Shown: positions 20,206 to 31,680, counted from the stretch's first letter. The stretch: DNA of 64,000 nt from Ceratobasidium sp. AG-K (GCA_037039685.1 JAWNGF010000010.1:310001-374000); one strand, 5' to 3'. The notes: generated from the sequence alone by a model not told the origin. Translations and numbers: made by a program.

Positions 20206-22206
20206 ATGTCTATTCAAGAAGACGGAGGGTCACGTCCCTCGTCCACTAGATCAACACGAAGAGGACCCAGTCGGGCAGCAAGACCTACTGGATCATTAAA
20301 TGAGCAAGACATCGCACAAACCCAAGCGGGAGGTCCTGCTCGATCACAATCTCAGAGTCAATCTTCAATGCCAGGAGCTTTTGGCATCTCTGACATGACA
20401 ATAGTACAAGAGGAAGAACCCACCATCACGAGTAGAGAACCAGGAGATCTCACAAATGACCCCACTCCAGCTGTAATACGCATTTCAACTGGAAGTCCAG
20501 GGCCATCACGTCCCTTGTGGCCACTAGGGACTAGGAGGCAGTTCTTTTCTCCCCAGCCCGAGGCTCATGGGGGCGTGTCGCTTGTCCCCATTAGACCTCC
20601 TCCTACACCACACATTCCCAACGCACCTACAGTCCCTCAAATTGGAGGAACCATCACCAACGCAGGACCAGTCCCAATAGCTTCCCAGCCAGCCACACCA
20701 GCAATTCCAGCACCGCCCTATATCCCACAGGGTTACTCTGGGCAGTTGGCCCCAGCACCACAAGGTGCCGGTGATCCGGGAAGCTCAAGTTCTAGCTCCA
20801 GCACCAGCAGCAGGACTGTAATCAGTAATTTAGACGACCTGGACGACCTCCTAGAAGGAAGACACAACGCCACCCTTAGGGTTATAGACGGAATGAGGGT
20901 CACTATGGATCAAAGGCTTAGCGGCCTAGAACAAGCCACACAAGTCCTAGCAAACAACCAACAGATCTTTAACGACTCCATCAACACCCTACAAGGCACC
21001 CTAACAGACATTCTGAACTCGGCAAGAAATGGCGAACATAATTCCTTTCTAGTCGGACAAGATGTAACACGCCTTCGGAATGAGGTTGCCAACACTCAAG
21101 GACTAGTTAACAATGTACGCGAAGAACTCAACACTACCAGACAAGGGCAACTTGAATGGAACGAAGCAGTAACTCAAGGACTGGAAAACTTACGACAAGA
21201 AGGGACCTCTTTCACTACCAAAATCACGGAAGTTCAAGAAGCCATCAACAATATGCGAGAAGAAATCGACGAAACTTCCCTGCACGGGATTCCTTCTAGG
21301 CGATCAAATTCCCCACCACATCCAGACGCGGAATCTACCAGGATCGACGAATTAGAATTAAGAATCCAACGACTAACCGAGAACCCAAACATCGGTAGCA
21401 GTTCACGACGTCCCAAAGTAACTCGCCCAGAAGCCTTCGACGGAAAGAAAGGGGAAGGTGCTGAAATGTTCATCACACAAATGGAAAGCTACTTCGTGCG
21501 ACTAGGCGATCAATATGCTTCCAATGAAGAAAGGATTCGCGAAGCCCTAGCAAACTTCAAATCCGAGAACAAAGCTGCCACCCACTGGGCACAAGTTCTC
21601 TTACGATCGCTCAACCAAAGGGAAAATAACCAAAACCTTGTTTCATGGGAAAGTTTCAAGGCACACTTCATGGAACAATTCAGCGACCCAAACAAAAAAT
21701 CGAAAGCCAAAGCAGATATCCGAAAATGCAAGCAGAACAACTCTGTAGCAAACTATGCTTCGGAATTCCGATATCTTCTGGTAGACGTGAACTGGGGACA
21801 AGAAGCTCTGATCAACCAATTCAAGGAAGGATTGAAGTCGGAAGTCAAGACTGAACTAGCTCGCTTCGAACTAACCCTGATCAATGAAGATGGGACAGAA
21901 CGAGAACTGTCCCTTGACCGGTGGATCTCAATCGCAATCTCTATCGACCAGAAATTGCAACAGATCAAGACCTCGACAGGAAAGAAGGCCGCCCAACCAA
22001 CCGCGAGTGGACAATCCTCTACAAAACGGCTGCCTGACGAAATATACAAAGCAAGGATGGCAACCAACCGCTGCCTGAAGTGCGGACAGGAAGGACACCG
22101 TTCATTCAAATGCCCATCCAAGGAATGGATAACGACGGAACCTAGCGTTAAAGGAAGGGAAGCAACAATTGCAGAAGACTCGGGAAAAGAAGTGGTCTCC
22201 CTCTAA
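20206..22206 (+). CDS. gag: Gag of element E, 666 aa
   Basis: Intact Gag with the same length and layout as in B. It has a low-complexity basic and Pro-rich N-terminus, a serine run near residue 195, and a coiled coil from about 215 to 375. The capsid-like domain (RPEAFDGKKGEGAEMFITQ, FKAHFMEQFSDP, YASEFRYLLVDVNW) starts near residue 408. The CCHC knuckle CLKCGQEGHRSFKC lies near residue 622. It would form the particle and package RNA. The N-terminal half resembles J and differs from the type shared by B and H. Confidence 0.95.
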   Translation: MSIQEDGGSRPSSTRSTRRGPSRAARPTGSLNEQDIAQTQAGGPARSQSQSQSSMPGAFGISDMTIVQEEEPTITSREPGDLTNDPTPAVIRISTGSPGPSRPLWPLGTRRQFFSPQPEAHGGVSLVPIRPPPTPHIPNAPTVPQIGGTITNAGPVPIASQPATPAIPAPPYIPQGYSGQLAPAPQGAGDPGSSSSSSSTSSRTVISNLDDLDDLLEGRHNATLRVIDGMRVTMDQRLSGLEQATQVLANNQQIFNDSINTLQGTLTDILNSARNGEHNSFLVGQDVTRLRNEVANTQGLVNNVREELNTTRQGQLEWNEAVTQGLENLRQEGTSFTTKITEVQEAINNMREEIDETSLHGIPSRRSNSPPHPDAESTRIDELELRIQRLTENPNIGSSSRRPKVTRPEAFDGKKGEGAEMFITQMESYFVRLGDQYASNEERIREALANFKSENKAATHWAQVLLRSLNQRENNQNLVSWESFKAHFMEQFSDPNKKSKAKADIRKCKQNNSVANYASEFRYLLVDVNWGQEALINQFKEGLKSEVKTELARFELTLINEDGTERELSLDRWISIAISIDQKLQQIKTSTGKKAAQPTASGQSSTKRLPDEIYKARMATNRCLKCGQEGHRSFKCPSKEWITTEPSVKGREATIAEDSGKEVVSL

Positions 22207-22223
22207 CTGTGTGTGGAGAGACC
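22182..22223 (+). promoter_or_regulatory. Predicted -1 frameshift signal, gag to pol (element E)
   Basis: G GGA AAA at 22182-22188, a 5-nt spacer, GGTCTC (22194-22199) pairing with GAGACC (22218-22223); the gag stop is in the loop and pol is in the -1 frame. Confidence 0.7.
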
Positions 22224-25200
22224 AAGAAACCGGCAACGGAAACAATGTACTTTAGAGCGACAAATGAATCTACCATTGTTTACGCAAACGTTACCGGAAT
22301 CACAGAACCTATCCCAACCCTCATTGATTCTGGAGCATCAAAAAACTTCCTGGACATTTTGTGGGCTCGGTCCAACAACATTCCACTCATAGAACTCCCC
22401 ACTCCTAGAAGAGTTATTGGCATCCAAGGAAAAGAACTCTCTCACCAAATTCGTTTCAAAGCAAAGCTGGAACTGGAAGTGGAGGGAAGAACCTTCAAAC
22501 AAATCTTCTTCGCCATGCCCACTGGAGAAACTAAACTCATCCTAGGATTGGAATGGTTAGAAGAATCAAACCCTGTCATCGACTGGAAAACAAAGCACAT
22601 ATCATGGCGGGCAGAAGCCATTCAAGCAAGGACAGCCTCAATAGACGACCTACCCAAGGAATTCAAGGAATTTGCCGACGTCTTTAGCGAAGAAAAATTC
22701 AAGAGAATCCCAGATCACCGCCCTTACGACTGTGCCATCGACTTCAAGGAAGGAGCTGAGCTCCCGAAACCGGCCAGACCCATCCCACTATCCCCAGCAG
22801 AGTCAATTGCGCTAAGAGAATACTTGGACGAAGAAATGGCAGCGGGGAAAATTCGACCAAGCAAATCACCCATTGCATCACCTTGCTTCTTTGTCAAAAA
22901 ACCGATCGATCCCAAGAATCCAGGAGCAGTTCGGCAACTACGACTTGTTCAAGATCTTAGAGGAGTAAACGCCATTACGAAGGACAACAGATTCCCAATG
23001 CCCCTAATGGAAGACCTCTTGGATAAGATCAAGGACGCAAAGATTTTCTCAAAAATCGATTTACGCATGGGTTTCAACAATATCAGAATCAAGGAAGGAG
23101 ACGAATGGAAGACTGCCTTCAGAACGAAAGAAGGACTATTCGAATATGTTGTCATGCCTTTTGGACTAAAAAACGCGCCCGCCATATTCCAAAGATATAT
23201 GAATCACATCTTCCATGATCTCATCGACGTATGTGTCATAGTATATATCGACGACATCCTAGTCTTCTCTAAGAACAGAAGTCAACACACCATGGATGTC
23301 AGGAAAGTGCTAAAAATCTTACTGGAAGAAAACCTTTTTGCAAAGCTTCCAAAATGCGAATTCTTTGTCACCAAATTGACATATACTGGACTTGGGATCA
23401 GCGATTCAGGCATCTCTATGGAAGAAGAAAAGGTCAAGGCAATAAAGGAGTGGAAGGAACCAAGAACACTCAAGCAGGTCCAAGCATTCCTAGGATTCGC
23501 AAACTTCTACCGAAGATTTGTACCGAACTTTAGCCGACTAGCAAAACCTCTGACATCCTTAACAAGAAAAGAGAACAAGTGGGAATGGGGAAGCGATCAG
23601 CAGGAAGCATTTGAAGCCCTAAAGACGGAAATCAGCAAGGAACCCACACTACGCCATCCAAACCCGGACAAACCCTTCTTCTTGGAAACAGACGCAAGCG
23701 GAGTAGCGATGGGAGCAATCCTGTCGCAAAGGCAAGATGATGGCTACCTACACCCTATTGCTTTTCTTTCAAAATCTTTCAATGAGGCTCAGCTCAACTA
23801 CGACGTCCACGATAAAGAACTTATGGCGATCATAGAATCTTTAACACATTGGAGGCTTTACCTCGAAGGAACAAAGGAACCTATTACCATCTACACCGAT
23901 CATAGGAACCTACAGTTCTGGAAGGAAGCAAGAACGTTTAACCGCCGACATGCAAGATGGCACCAACTGCTTGCTTCCTATAACTTTGACATCATATATC
24001 GGCCTGGAATCCTGTCATCAAAACCGGACCTTTTGTCAAGACGGTCAGACCATGAAGATATCCCGACACCTGAACAAATTATGATATCTGCCGAAAGGCT
24101 CAAGGGATTTATGGGACAAGTTGACACAAACATTATAGAAACTATCAAAGAGGCCCAGGAAACAGATGAAGGGCTGGCACGTATCAAAGAAATCTGCAAG
24201 TCAAGAGAAACTTTACCAAAAACCCTGCAACACAGCGCAAAAGACTATGATTTCAAGGAAGGATTATTATGGTTTAGAGGAAGGATCTACGTGCCGGAGG
24301 ATAAGGAATCCAGACTAGCCGTCATGCGAACTCATCACGACTCAAAGATTGCAGGACATCAAGGGCAGGCTAGAACTCTGGAACTAATATCAAGAAGATA
24401 CTTCTGGCCAGGAATGAAGCAAAGCATAAACAGATACGTGGAATCATGCGAGACCTGCCAACGGACAAAGGGATCGAAGTCCATAGTCCCGATCAAACCT
24501 CTGGAGATTCCAAAAGGACCGTGGGAAGATGTAGCGTTCGACTTCGTGGTGAAGTTGCCAAAATCCAGGGGATCAGATAGCATCTTAGTAGTGGTGGACC
24601 GATTCTCAAGAATGGCGCACTTCATACCCTGCAAAGAATCTCACACGGCAAGCGACCTTGCAAATCTCTTCATCACAAATGTTTGGAAATTGCACGGTTT
24701 TCCAAAAAGCACAATCTCAGACCAAGGGACTACTTTCAATTCCAAACTTATGAAAGCCATTTATGAGAAGATTGGAACTAGCCCAGGTTTCAGTACGGCC
24801 TACCACCCCCAAACAGATGGAATAACGGAAAGGATCAATCAATGGATGGAAGGCTGGCTACAATCATTTGTCAACTACCGACAGGATGACTGGGCGGACT
24901 TGTTGCCTATTGCGGAGTTCAGCTATAATCTACAGAAGCACCGCGTAATGGGTATTTCCCCTTTCGAAATTGTCTACGGAAGCGAACCACTGTGGAATAT
25001 CTCAACGGAAGAATCAGCAGTTCCAGAAGCAAACAACATCACAGGGAAATGGCGTAAAATCCGGGACGAAGCTATTGCATCAATGGAAACCCAAAGGCTC
25101 CCAGAAGAAGAACCGAAGAACGAGTACCAAGAGGGAGATCTAGTTTGGCTGCTGGGAAGGAACATTCAAACAAAGAGACCATCAAAGAAACTGGATAACA

Positions 25201-26123
25201 AAAAGCACGGGCCATTCGTTGTGAAGCAACAGATTGGGTCACACGCTTATGAGCTTGATTTGCCGGCAACAATGAGGGTACACCCTGTTTTCCACATCGA
25301 CTTGCTGAGCCCTTACAAGGAAGATACTGAATTCAGCCGTAACCAACCCCGACCACCGCCGATCATAACAGAAGATGGAGAGGAAGAATACGAAGTGGAT
25401 AAGATTTTGGACTGGAAAGAGACGAAGGACGGCCTGTTTTACAGGGTCAGATGGAAGGGTTATGGAAGTGAAGAAGACACAGAACAAAGGGCGGAAGATT
25501 TTGGCCACCTTTCAAAGATCATCAAGGACCTTCTACGCCGACACCCCGAGGCTCCCACGCCATCTAACTACGCTCCAGGGAGGATAAAAGGAAGAGGCAG
25601 CGAAATCAGTAGTATCACTTGCAAAACTTGCTACCTTTCCAAGAAACACCCTCAACTCCACGCTCTAAATCTTTTTTGTTCTCCACAATGCCTGCTGTCT
25701 CCCGCTCCACCATTGCCAACAACCTCACCCGCGTCCTCAAGGGACCTGCCTTCGCCACGGCAAGGATCCTCGACTCCGGAGCCACCCTCTACGTCTTCAA
25801 GAGGGCACAACAAAGCTCGGGCAGAATGCACTTCAGGGCATCGGACGACGTCCTCCACTCAGACCTGGGGGAATTCCAGTGGGTCGGAAAGAAATGGCCG
25901 ACACGCATGCAGCTCCTACGGAAGGACATATATGTCTGCCGGGGGTGTGCAGCATTCCAGGTTTCGGAGGTCGTACTCCTCTCCACCCACATGCTCGGGG
26001 TGGTTGAATGGGGACAAGAAGGAGCGTATTCCAGCGAGTGGGTACCAGGGTATGACGGAAGGCAGCCCACCCTCCGACCTAGATGGAACGATGCCTGGGA
26101 TGCCAACTACGAAAAGGACCTGA
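22182..26123 (+). CDS. pol: Pol of element E, complete, reads on over ORF3
   Basis: A complete polyprotein read by -1 frameshift from gag, about 1310 residues after the shift. Protease LIDSGASKNF near nt 22325; RT with [19 protein letters not shown] and YIDDILVFSK (near 23248); RNase H ETDASGVAMGAIL, HDKELMAIIESL, YTDHRNL; integrase HHCC finger (HHDSKIAGHQG, CETC), VVVDRFSRM, TISDQGTTF, TDGITERINQ; chromodomain EEYEVDKILDW to RVRWKGYGSEEDTE near 25385-25480. All usual catalytic residues are present. There is no stop after the chromodomain: the frame stays open to 26123, overlapping the first 145 codons of the third ORF. Confidence 0.95.
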   Translation, partial: GKRSGLPLTVCGETKKPATETMYFRATNESTIVYANVTGITEPIPTLIDSGASKNFLDILWARSNNIPLIELPTPRRVIGIQGKELSHQIRFKAKLELEVEGRTFKQIFFAMPTGETKLILGLEWLEESNPVIDWKTKHISWRAEAIQARTASIDDLPKEFKEFADVFSEEKFKRIPDHRPYDCAIDFKEGAELPKPARPIPLSPAESIALREYLDEEMAAGKIRPSKSPIASPCFFVKKPIDPKNPGAVRQLRLVQDLRGVNAITKDNRFPMPLMEDLLDKIKDAKIFSKIDLRMGFNNIRIKEGDEWKTAFRTKEGLFEYVVMPFGLKNAPAIFQRYMNHIFHDLIDVCVIVYIDDILVFSKNRSQHTMDVRKVLKILLEENLFAKLPKCEFFVTKLTYTGLGISDSGISMEEEKVKAIKEWKEPRTLKQVQAFLGFANFYRRFVPNFSRLAKPLTSLTRKENKWEWGSDQQEAFEALKTEISKEPTLRHPNPDKPFFLETDASGVAMGAILSQRQDDGYLHPIAFLSKSFNEAQLNYDVHDKELMAIIESLTHWRLYLEGTKEPITIYTDHRNLQFWKEARTFNRRHARWHQLLASYNFDIIYRPGILSSKPDLLSRRSDHEDIPTPEQIMISAERLKGFMGQVDTNIIETIKEAQETDEGLARIKEICKSRETLPKTLQHSAKDYDFKEGLLWFRGRIYVPEDKESRLAVMRTHHDSKIAGHQGQARTLELISRRYFWPGMKQSINRYVESCETCQRTKGSKSIVPIKPLEIPKGPWEDVAFDFVVKLPKSRGSDSILVVVDRFSRMAHFIPCKESHTASDLANLFITNVWKLHGFPKSTISDQGTTFNSKLMKAIYEKIGTSPGFSTAYHPQTDGITERINQWMEGWLQSFVNYRQDDWADLLPIAEFSYNLQKHRVMGISPFEIVYGSEPLWNISTEESAVPEANNITGKWRKIRDEAIASMETQRLPEEEPKNEYQEGDLVWLLGRNIQTKRPSKKLDNKKHGPFVVKQQIGSHAYELDLPATMRVHPVFHIDLLSPYKEDTEFSRNQPRPPPIITEDGEEEYEVDKILDWKETKDGLFYRVRWKGYGSEEDTEQRAEDFGHLSKIIKDLLRRHPEAPTPSNYAPGRIKGRGSEISSITCKTCYLSKKHPQLHALNLFCSPQCLLSPAPPLPTTSPASSRDLPSPRQGSSTPEPPSTSSRGHNKARAECTSGHRTTSSTQTWGNSSGSERNGRHACSSYGRTYMSAGGVQHSRFRRSYSSPPTCSGWLNGDKKERIPASGYQGMTEGSPPSDLDGTMPGMPTTKRT

Positions 26124-26494
26124 GCGACTGGAGGATGGAGAGGGGCCGTTACCAGAAGGAGAAGTTCGATTGGGAGCCTTACTGGTGGAAGAAGGAGGAG
26201 ACTGACGTGTCGGCATGGAAGGAGGCAGAGCCCGACGTGCGTCAGTGGGATGGAGAATTTGTGGAGGCCCAGAAGAGGGTTTTGGACTGGGCCAAGGCGG
26301 ACTGGACGAAGGAGGAGACCTGGGAGGAATGGGAGAAATTCTCGGACGAACCAGGCAATACCGCGTTCAATCCCATCGACCTGACCTTGGAGGACGAGGA
26401 GGGGTTAGAAGACTTTTTGCTGAAGAAGGAAAGGGACTGCGCAGTACAATCGGTCCGTTCAGGTCCCCCAAACGGACTCTTAAAAGGGGAGTAA
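25688..26494 (+). CDS. Third ORF (ORF3) of element E, 268 aa with extended C-terminus
   Basis: Same protein as in A, H and J (MPAVSRSTIANNL start, TARILDSGATLYVF, WVGKKWPTRMQL, CRGC, GYDGRQPTLRPRW, DWTKEETWEEWEKF, NPIDLTLEDEE). Here the usual TAG after CAVQ has become TCG, so translation would continue 14 codons to the TAA at 26492-26494, directly before the LTR. The first 435 bases are also open in the pol frame. Function unknown; no membrane or secretion signals. Confidence 0.8.
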   Translation: MPAVSRSTIANNLTRVLKGPAFATARILDSGATLYVFKRAQQSSGRMHFRASDDVLHSDLGEFQWVGKKWPTRMQLLRKDIYVCRGCAAFQVSEVVLLSTHMLGVVEWGQEGAYSSEWVPGYDGRQPTLRPRWNDAWDANYEKDLSDWRMERGRYQKEKFDWEPYWWKKEETDVSAWKEAEPDVRQWDGEFVEAQKRVLDWAKADWTKEETWEEWEKFSDEPGNTAFNPIDLTLEDEEGLEDFLLKKERDCAVQSVRSGPPNGLLKGE

Positions 26495-26949
26495 TGTCGT
26501 GAGCTAGCTCACTCCATCGGACTCACCCGTTGTCTCGCCCGTCTGTCCCTCTCTATGTGTTACGTTCCCTGTTTCTGTTTGCCGCGTTGCCACCTTCTTG
26601 TGGTTAATCTGTTACATTGTGTAACGCGGCTGCGCTTTGTACGAGTCATGTCTGTTCATACAGCATGACTCACATGGACGCTCCTGACTGGCAGACTGTG
26701 TGACTCGTGTGGCTACGCCTTGTATGACTCGGCCACTTCTTGTTTATATATAGAGGACCAACAAGCCTGGTAACCCCAGCTTGTTTTGTCTCGTCAAAAC
26801 ACCCCTTTGAGTGACACTCAGAACCACCCCTACCCTCAAGAGCCTACAGACACTTAAGTGTGTTGCGGTTCAAGAGGTTTCTTAGGTCTTAGTGCCGTCC
26901 ACTCCCCATCGCGGCTCGTCTCATAGCCACCAAGAAGAAGCTTACAACA
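26495..26949 (+). repeat. 3' LTR of element E (LTR1 family)
   Basis: 455 bp, same sequence as the 5' LTR except the terminal CTTACAACA. The next bases are gag of element F. Confidence 0.95.
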
Positions 26950-28147
26950 AATCCAAGCCCTGCAAAGGGAATACCAAACCACTACAAAAGCCCAATGGCT
27001 AGCACTTATTGCCATGGCTACACACATTGGAAGGACAGAAACAACTATAGACCAAATTGCGCTTGACGTCCAAAATATTGGCAAGTGGCAAATGGACAAT
27101 AGAGACAAGCAACACTCACAGGAAAGTAGGAGAACACCACCTCCTCCCAACCCTCCACTTCCTCCATCATTGCCCTTGGGTCATGGACAGGGTGGACCAA
27201 GGAGAGTGCCCAGTCCATCATTGTCCCCTTCCCCTCCATCTTTCCATGTGGAAAATCAATCAGGACATCAAGTACAGCAAAGGGACCAAACATTCATCAT
27301 CCAGACTCAGGGAGGAAATGGAGGCAGACCATCATCTAAACAGAAAATGCCAAAACCCTTTGATGGAACAAGAGGAACAGCTGCTGAAACCTTTCTCTCA
27401 CAAATGAAGGCCTACTTCCGCATCAATGAAAACTACTACAACACCAATCTTAGCAAAATTGCCGCCTTCTTGATCAATATGAAAGAAGGACAACCAGCAA
27501 ATTGGGCACAGCCTGCCCTGAACACCTATAACAATTGGTGTCCCCATCTTTGGCTCACAAGCTGGGATGAACTACAGACAGCTTTCATTGAACAATGGAC
27601 AGATCTGGCTAAACAACTAGATGCCAAAACTAAACTACAGAAGCTCTACCAAAACAAGAGCATGTTGGAATAAATGACCAACTTCTGTCTTCTACAACAA
27701 GATGTAGAATGGTACAAAGACGCCCTTGTCACACACTTCCGACATGGCCTGCAACATACCATCAAACAGGAACTCATAAGGGAAGAAATGCTTGACTACA
27801 ACCACCATAATGCAAGGACCTTGCACAATTGGATGCAGCTTGCACTCCAGGCCAAGCAACTGAATCCGACAAAATCAGATAAAGGAAAATAGAAGGATCA
27901 GAGGAAACCTCAAGGCCCAAACACCAGTGGAAATACTAGTATCATCCAAGTACCCAATGAAGAAAAGGAATGGCGCAAGAAGGAGAACCTGTGCATCAAA
28001 TGTGGCAAACCTAACCATATGATGAAGGATTGCTGCACGGGATGGGCCTACATCAACAAAGGGAAACAACCAATCAAAGGAAAAGCAGCAGAAGTCTCCG
28101 CTACCATTGAAGAGGTAGTCTCAACCGCCTCAGAGTCAGAAAACTAG
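26950..28147 (+). pseudogene. gag: Gag of element F, 5'-truncated
   Basis: Begins in the middle of gag at the E junction (IQALQREYQTTTKAQW). A Pro-rich linker follows, then the Gag domain (KMPKPFDGTRGTAAETF, YFRINENYYN, NWAQPALNTYNNW) and a CCHC knuckle (CIKCGKPNHMMKDC, 27992-28033). In-frame stops TAA at 27671-27673 and TAG at 27890-27892 interrupt it; the natural stop is TAG at 28145-28147. It is homologous to gag of element C. Confidence 0.85.
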
Positions 28148-28149
28148 AT

Positions 28150-31100
28150 AGGTGTCCTAGCACTGTGTCTAGTGATACCTTGAACAAACCTCTATCAAAT
28201 GTATATTACTGCAAAGCATCAAATGAATCACCCCTGGTATATACAAAAATAGAGGGAATCATGGATAAATCACCAACACTCATTGACTCAGGATCTACAA
28301 GAAACTTCATGGATATCAAGTATGCTAGGAGAAATAATCTCCCTCTCATTGAACTTCAAACTCCTAGAAGTGTTGAAATGGTCAATGGAAAAACAGAGAA
28401 AGAAACTATATGCTTCAGGACTAAGGTCACCTTTGATCTCCAAGGAAGAACCTTCATGCAAAAGCTCTACTGCATGCCAACAGGAACACAACCTATGATA
28501 CTGGGAATGACATGGCTAAAAGAAGTCAACCCGGATATCACATGGGCACCCTTTGAAATCAACAGGCATGACAATCTTATCCAAGCTAAGGCAGCTAAAT
28601 TGGAAGGCCTACCAGAAGAACTACAGGACTACCAAGACGTCTTTGATGAAGAAAAATATGACCAGCTGCCAGAACATAGGGAATGGGATTGCACAATAGA
28701 CCTCATCAAGGGAGCAGCCCTGCCCAAACCCAGAAAAGCATACCCTCTTTCCCTGAGAGAAAGAGAGGCACAGAAGCAATATGTGAAAGAAGAACTGGCT
28801 TCAGGAAGAATAAGGCCAAGTAAATCCCCTATTGCCGCCAGAGCCTTCTTTGTCAAAAAGGCACTAAAACCAGGACAAGCCATACCCAACCTCCAAACAG
28901 TGATAGACTACACCGGAATAAATGCTATAACAATAGCTGATCGATACCCTGTACCACTTCTGGAAGAATTACTTGATATCTTCAAGAAAACTGGGGAAGA
29001 ACATGACAAAGAACTCTTCATTTCTACCCTAGATTTGAAGAATGGATTCTGGAACATCAGAATCAAGGAAGGAGACAAATGGAAAACTGCATTTAGAACA
29101 GCGGAAGGTCTCTTTGAATACACAGTAATGGGCATGGGACTGAAGAACACCCCATCTACCTTCCAATGATACATGGACCACATTTTTAGATGCAAGAAAG
29201 GGGTGTCTGTAGTTGTATACATTGACAACATCCTAGTCATTTCCAGAGGTTGCAAGAAACACACACAAGATCTCCAAGAAGTATTGGAACTCTTGCAAGA
29301 ACATCATCTCTATGGGAATATCAAAAAATGCTACTTCTACCAGAAGAAAGCCAACTGGGTGGGATTTGTTGTGGACAAACATGGTATCTCCATGCACAAG
29401 GACAAAGTCAAAACTATCCAGGAATGGCCCACACCAAAAACAGTAAAACAACTCCAATCCTTCATCAGATTTGCAAACTTCTACCAAAGATTTGTTGTAT
29501 CCTTCTCCTCTGTTGTAAAACCCTTGACTCAGCTCACTCATAAAGATAAGAAGTGGGAATGGGGAGAAGAGCATCAAAAGGCATTTGAAGAACTCAAGCA
29601 ACTTATTTTGGAAGAACCTGTCCTTGCACACCCTGACAAATCAAAGCAATACTACCTAGAAACCAACGCCTCAGGGGTGGCAATGGGAGCAATATTGTCT
29701 CAACAACAATCAGCTGGGTATTTGCATCCCATTGGCTTCTTATCAAAAAGCTTCAAACCAGCAGAGCTTAACTACAATACACATGATAAGGAGCTCCTAG
29801 CTATCATAGAAGCACTTCCTCCTTGGTGCATACACCTGGAAGGAACTAGTCTACTGGTAATCATATACACCAATCACTGGAATCTCATATATTGGGGAAG
29901 TAATAGAAACTTCAACAGAAGACATGCACAATGGTACCTGCTCCTTAGCTCATATAATTATGAGATACACTATTGACCTGGAAAAATGGGAACAAAACCC
30001 AATATCCTGTCTAGAAGAAGCAACCATGATGATATCCCTAATGCAGAACCAGTAATGATTGCCACCAAAACTTTCAAAGGTTTTTTGGCAGACCTAGGGG
30101 TGGATATCATATCAGACATTAAGGAAGGGCAGGAAGAAGATGAAAATCTCAGAACCCTTATCACAACGGTCAAAGGAAAGGAAGATCTGCCTCCCACTGT
30201 CAAAAAGGAATTCAAGGACTATGAGTACAACAAAGATCTCCTCTGGTACCAGGGGAAGATTGTTGTCCCTGAAGATAAGGATGTGCGCTTGAACATCCTA
30301 CAACTACACCATGATAATCCAATAGCAGGACATTAAGGACAAGCAAGGATGCTTGAGCTTGTAGCAAGGAAATACTACTGGCCCGGCATGAAGGCACAAA
30401 TCAATAGATATGTGGACACATGTGAAGTATGCCAAAGGGGGAAGGGACACAAACAACCAGTCCCACTCAAACCCTTGCCAATACCAGAGAACCCTTGGGA
30501 AGATATCACATATGACTTCATCATCAAAACTACCCAAATTGGAAGGAAAGGATAGCATCCTTGTGGTAGTGGATTGCTTCTCAAGAATGGCACACTTCAT
30601 TGCATGCAATGAAAGCACCAACTCAGAACAGCTAGCCGAGATCTTTGTGTGGAACATATGGCGTGTCCATGGGGTCCCCAAAACAACTGTCTCCAATAGG
30701 GGAACAACCTTCAAATCACACTTCCTGGAGGCGGTGTACAAGCAACTAGGGATACACCCCACTTTTAGCATGGCCTTTCATCTGCAAACTGATGGGCTAG
30801 CCAAAAACACAAACAAGTGGCTAGAAGGATTCCTAATACTCTTTTGCAACTATAACCAGGACAACTGGGCTAAATGGCTACCTATTGCGGAATTTTGTCA
30901 CAACAATCACATCAATAGAAGAACTGGCAAAACTCCTTTTGAAGTGGTCTTTGGAAAGAGCCCCAAATGGTCCATAGAGGAATATGTCACTGAATCACTG
31001 GAAGGGAAGCAGTGGACGGAAAACCTAAATGACATATGAGAAGAAACAAAAGCAATGATGGAATACCACAGAATCACCAAAGAAACGCCTAAACAACAAT

Positions 31101-31680
31101 ACAAGGAAGGTGATCATGTATGGCTCCTTACTAAGGACTTCAAGACCACACATCCCAGTAAGAAGTTGGACAATAAGAAAACTGGTCCTTTCAAAATAAC
31201 AAAGGTCATGGGAACACACACATATCAGCTGGACCTCCCAAAGAGTGTGCAAAAACACAATGTCTTCAACAGCACCTTCCTTTCTCCCTACAAGGAAGAC
31301 AAGGACTTTGGAAGGAACCAACCCCAACCACCGCCAATAATAACGGAAGAAGGGGAGGAAGAATACAAAGTTAAGAAGATTGGCAGATGGCACCAAGATC
31401 CTGACAGGCTAAAATACTGCATCTGATGGCAGGGATATAGCACCCAAGAAGACACTGAAGAATGTGCGGAAAAGTTTGCCAAAATGACAGAACTGCTAAG
31501 GAAATTCCAGAAGGACTTCCCATCAGCACCACTCCTGCCAAATATCAAACCACATATGAAAATGTCAAAGGATAAAAAGACAAGAGCCAGAGTGGCAGAA
31601 ATCATCACTCCAGCTACTCAGCTCACTCAACCAAACTTGCTCTACCAAGCCCAACACCAACAACCTTTTTTTACTAAAAC
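28150..31680 (+). pseudogene. pol: Pol of element F with many nonsense changes
   Basis: The order is still clear: protease LIDSGSTRNF, RT LDLKNGFWN with the catalytic box changed to YIDN (near 29219), RNase H, HHCC finger, integrase core and chromodomain (EEEYKVKKIGRW). Stops: TGA 29167-29169, TGA 29974-29976, TAA 30334-30336 (CAA in all relatives), TGA 31037-31039 (TGG in relatives) and TGA 31424-31426. There is one frameshift near 30527. Further changes hit RNase H (ETNASG, YTNHWNL) and integrase (TVSNRGTTF). Old and inactive. Confidence 0.9.

Larger units (their letters stand above)
19721..26949 (+). mobile_element. Element E: near-intact Ty3/Gypsy chromovirus, 7229 bp
   Basis: The best-preserved copy. 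Its two 455-bp LTRs look identical apart from CGACA/CAACA at the very end. Gag, pol and the third ORF are all open. The flanks do not match: CCCGC precedes the 5' LTR (in gag of D) and AATCC follows the 3' LTR (in gag of F). The element therefore has no target duplication, although each side is a clean LTR junction. This suggests recombination between two related insertions. Confidence 0.95.

Noticed and set aside
31424..31426. TGA in the chromodomain of F as CpG decay
   Set aside because: Relatives have AGA at this Arg codon, so a CGA ancestor is not supported and the stop was not counted in the CpG argument.
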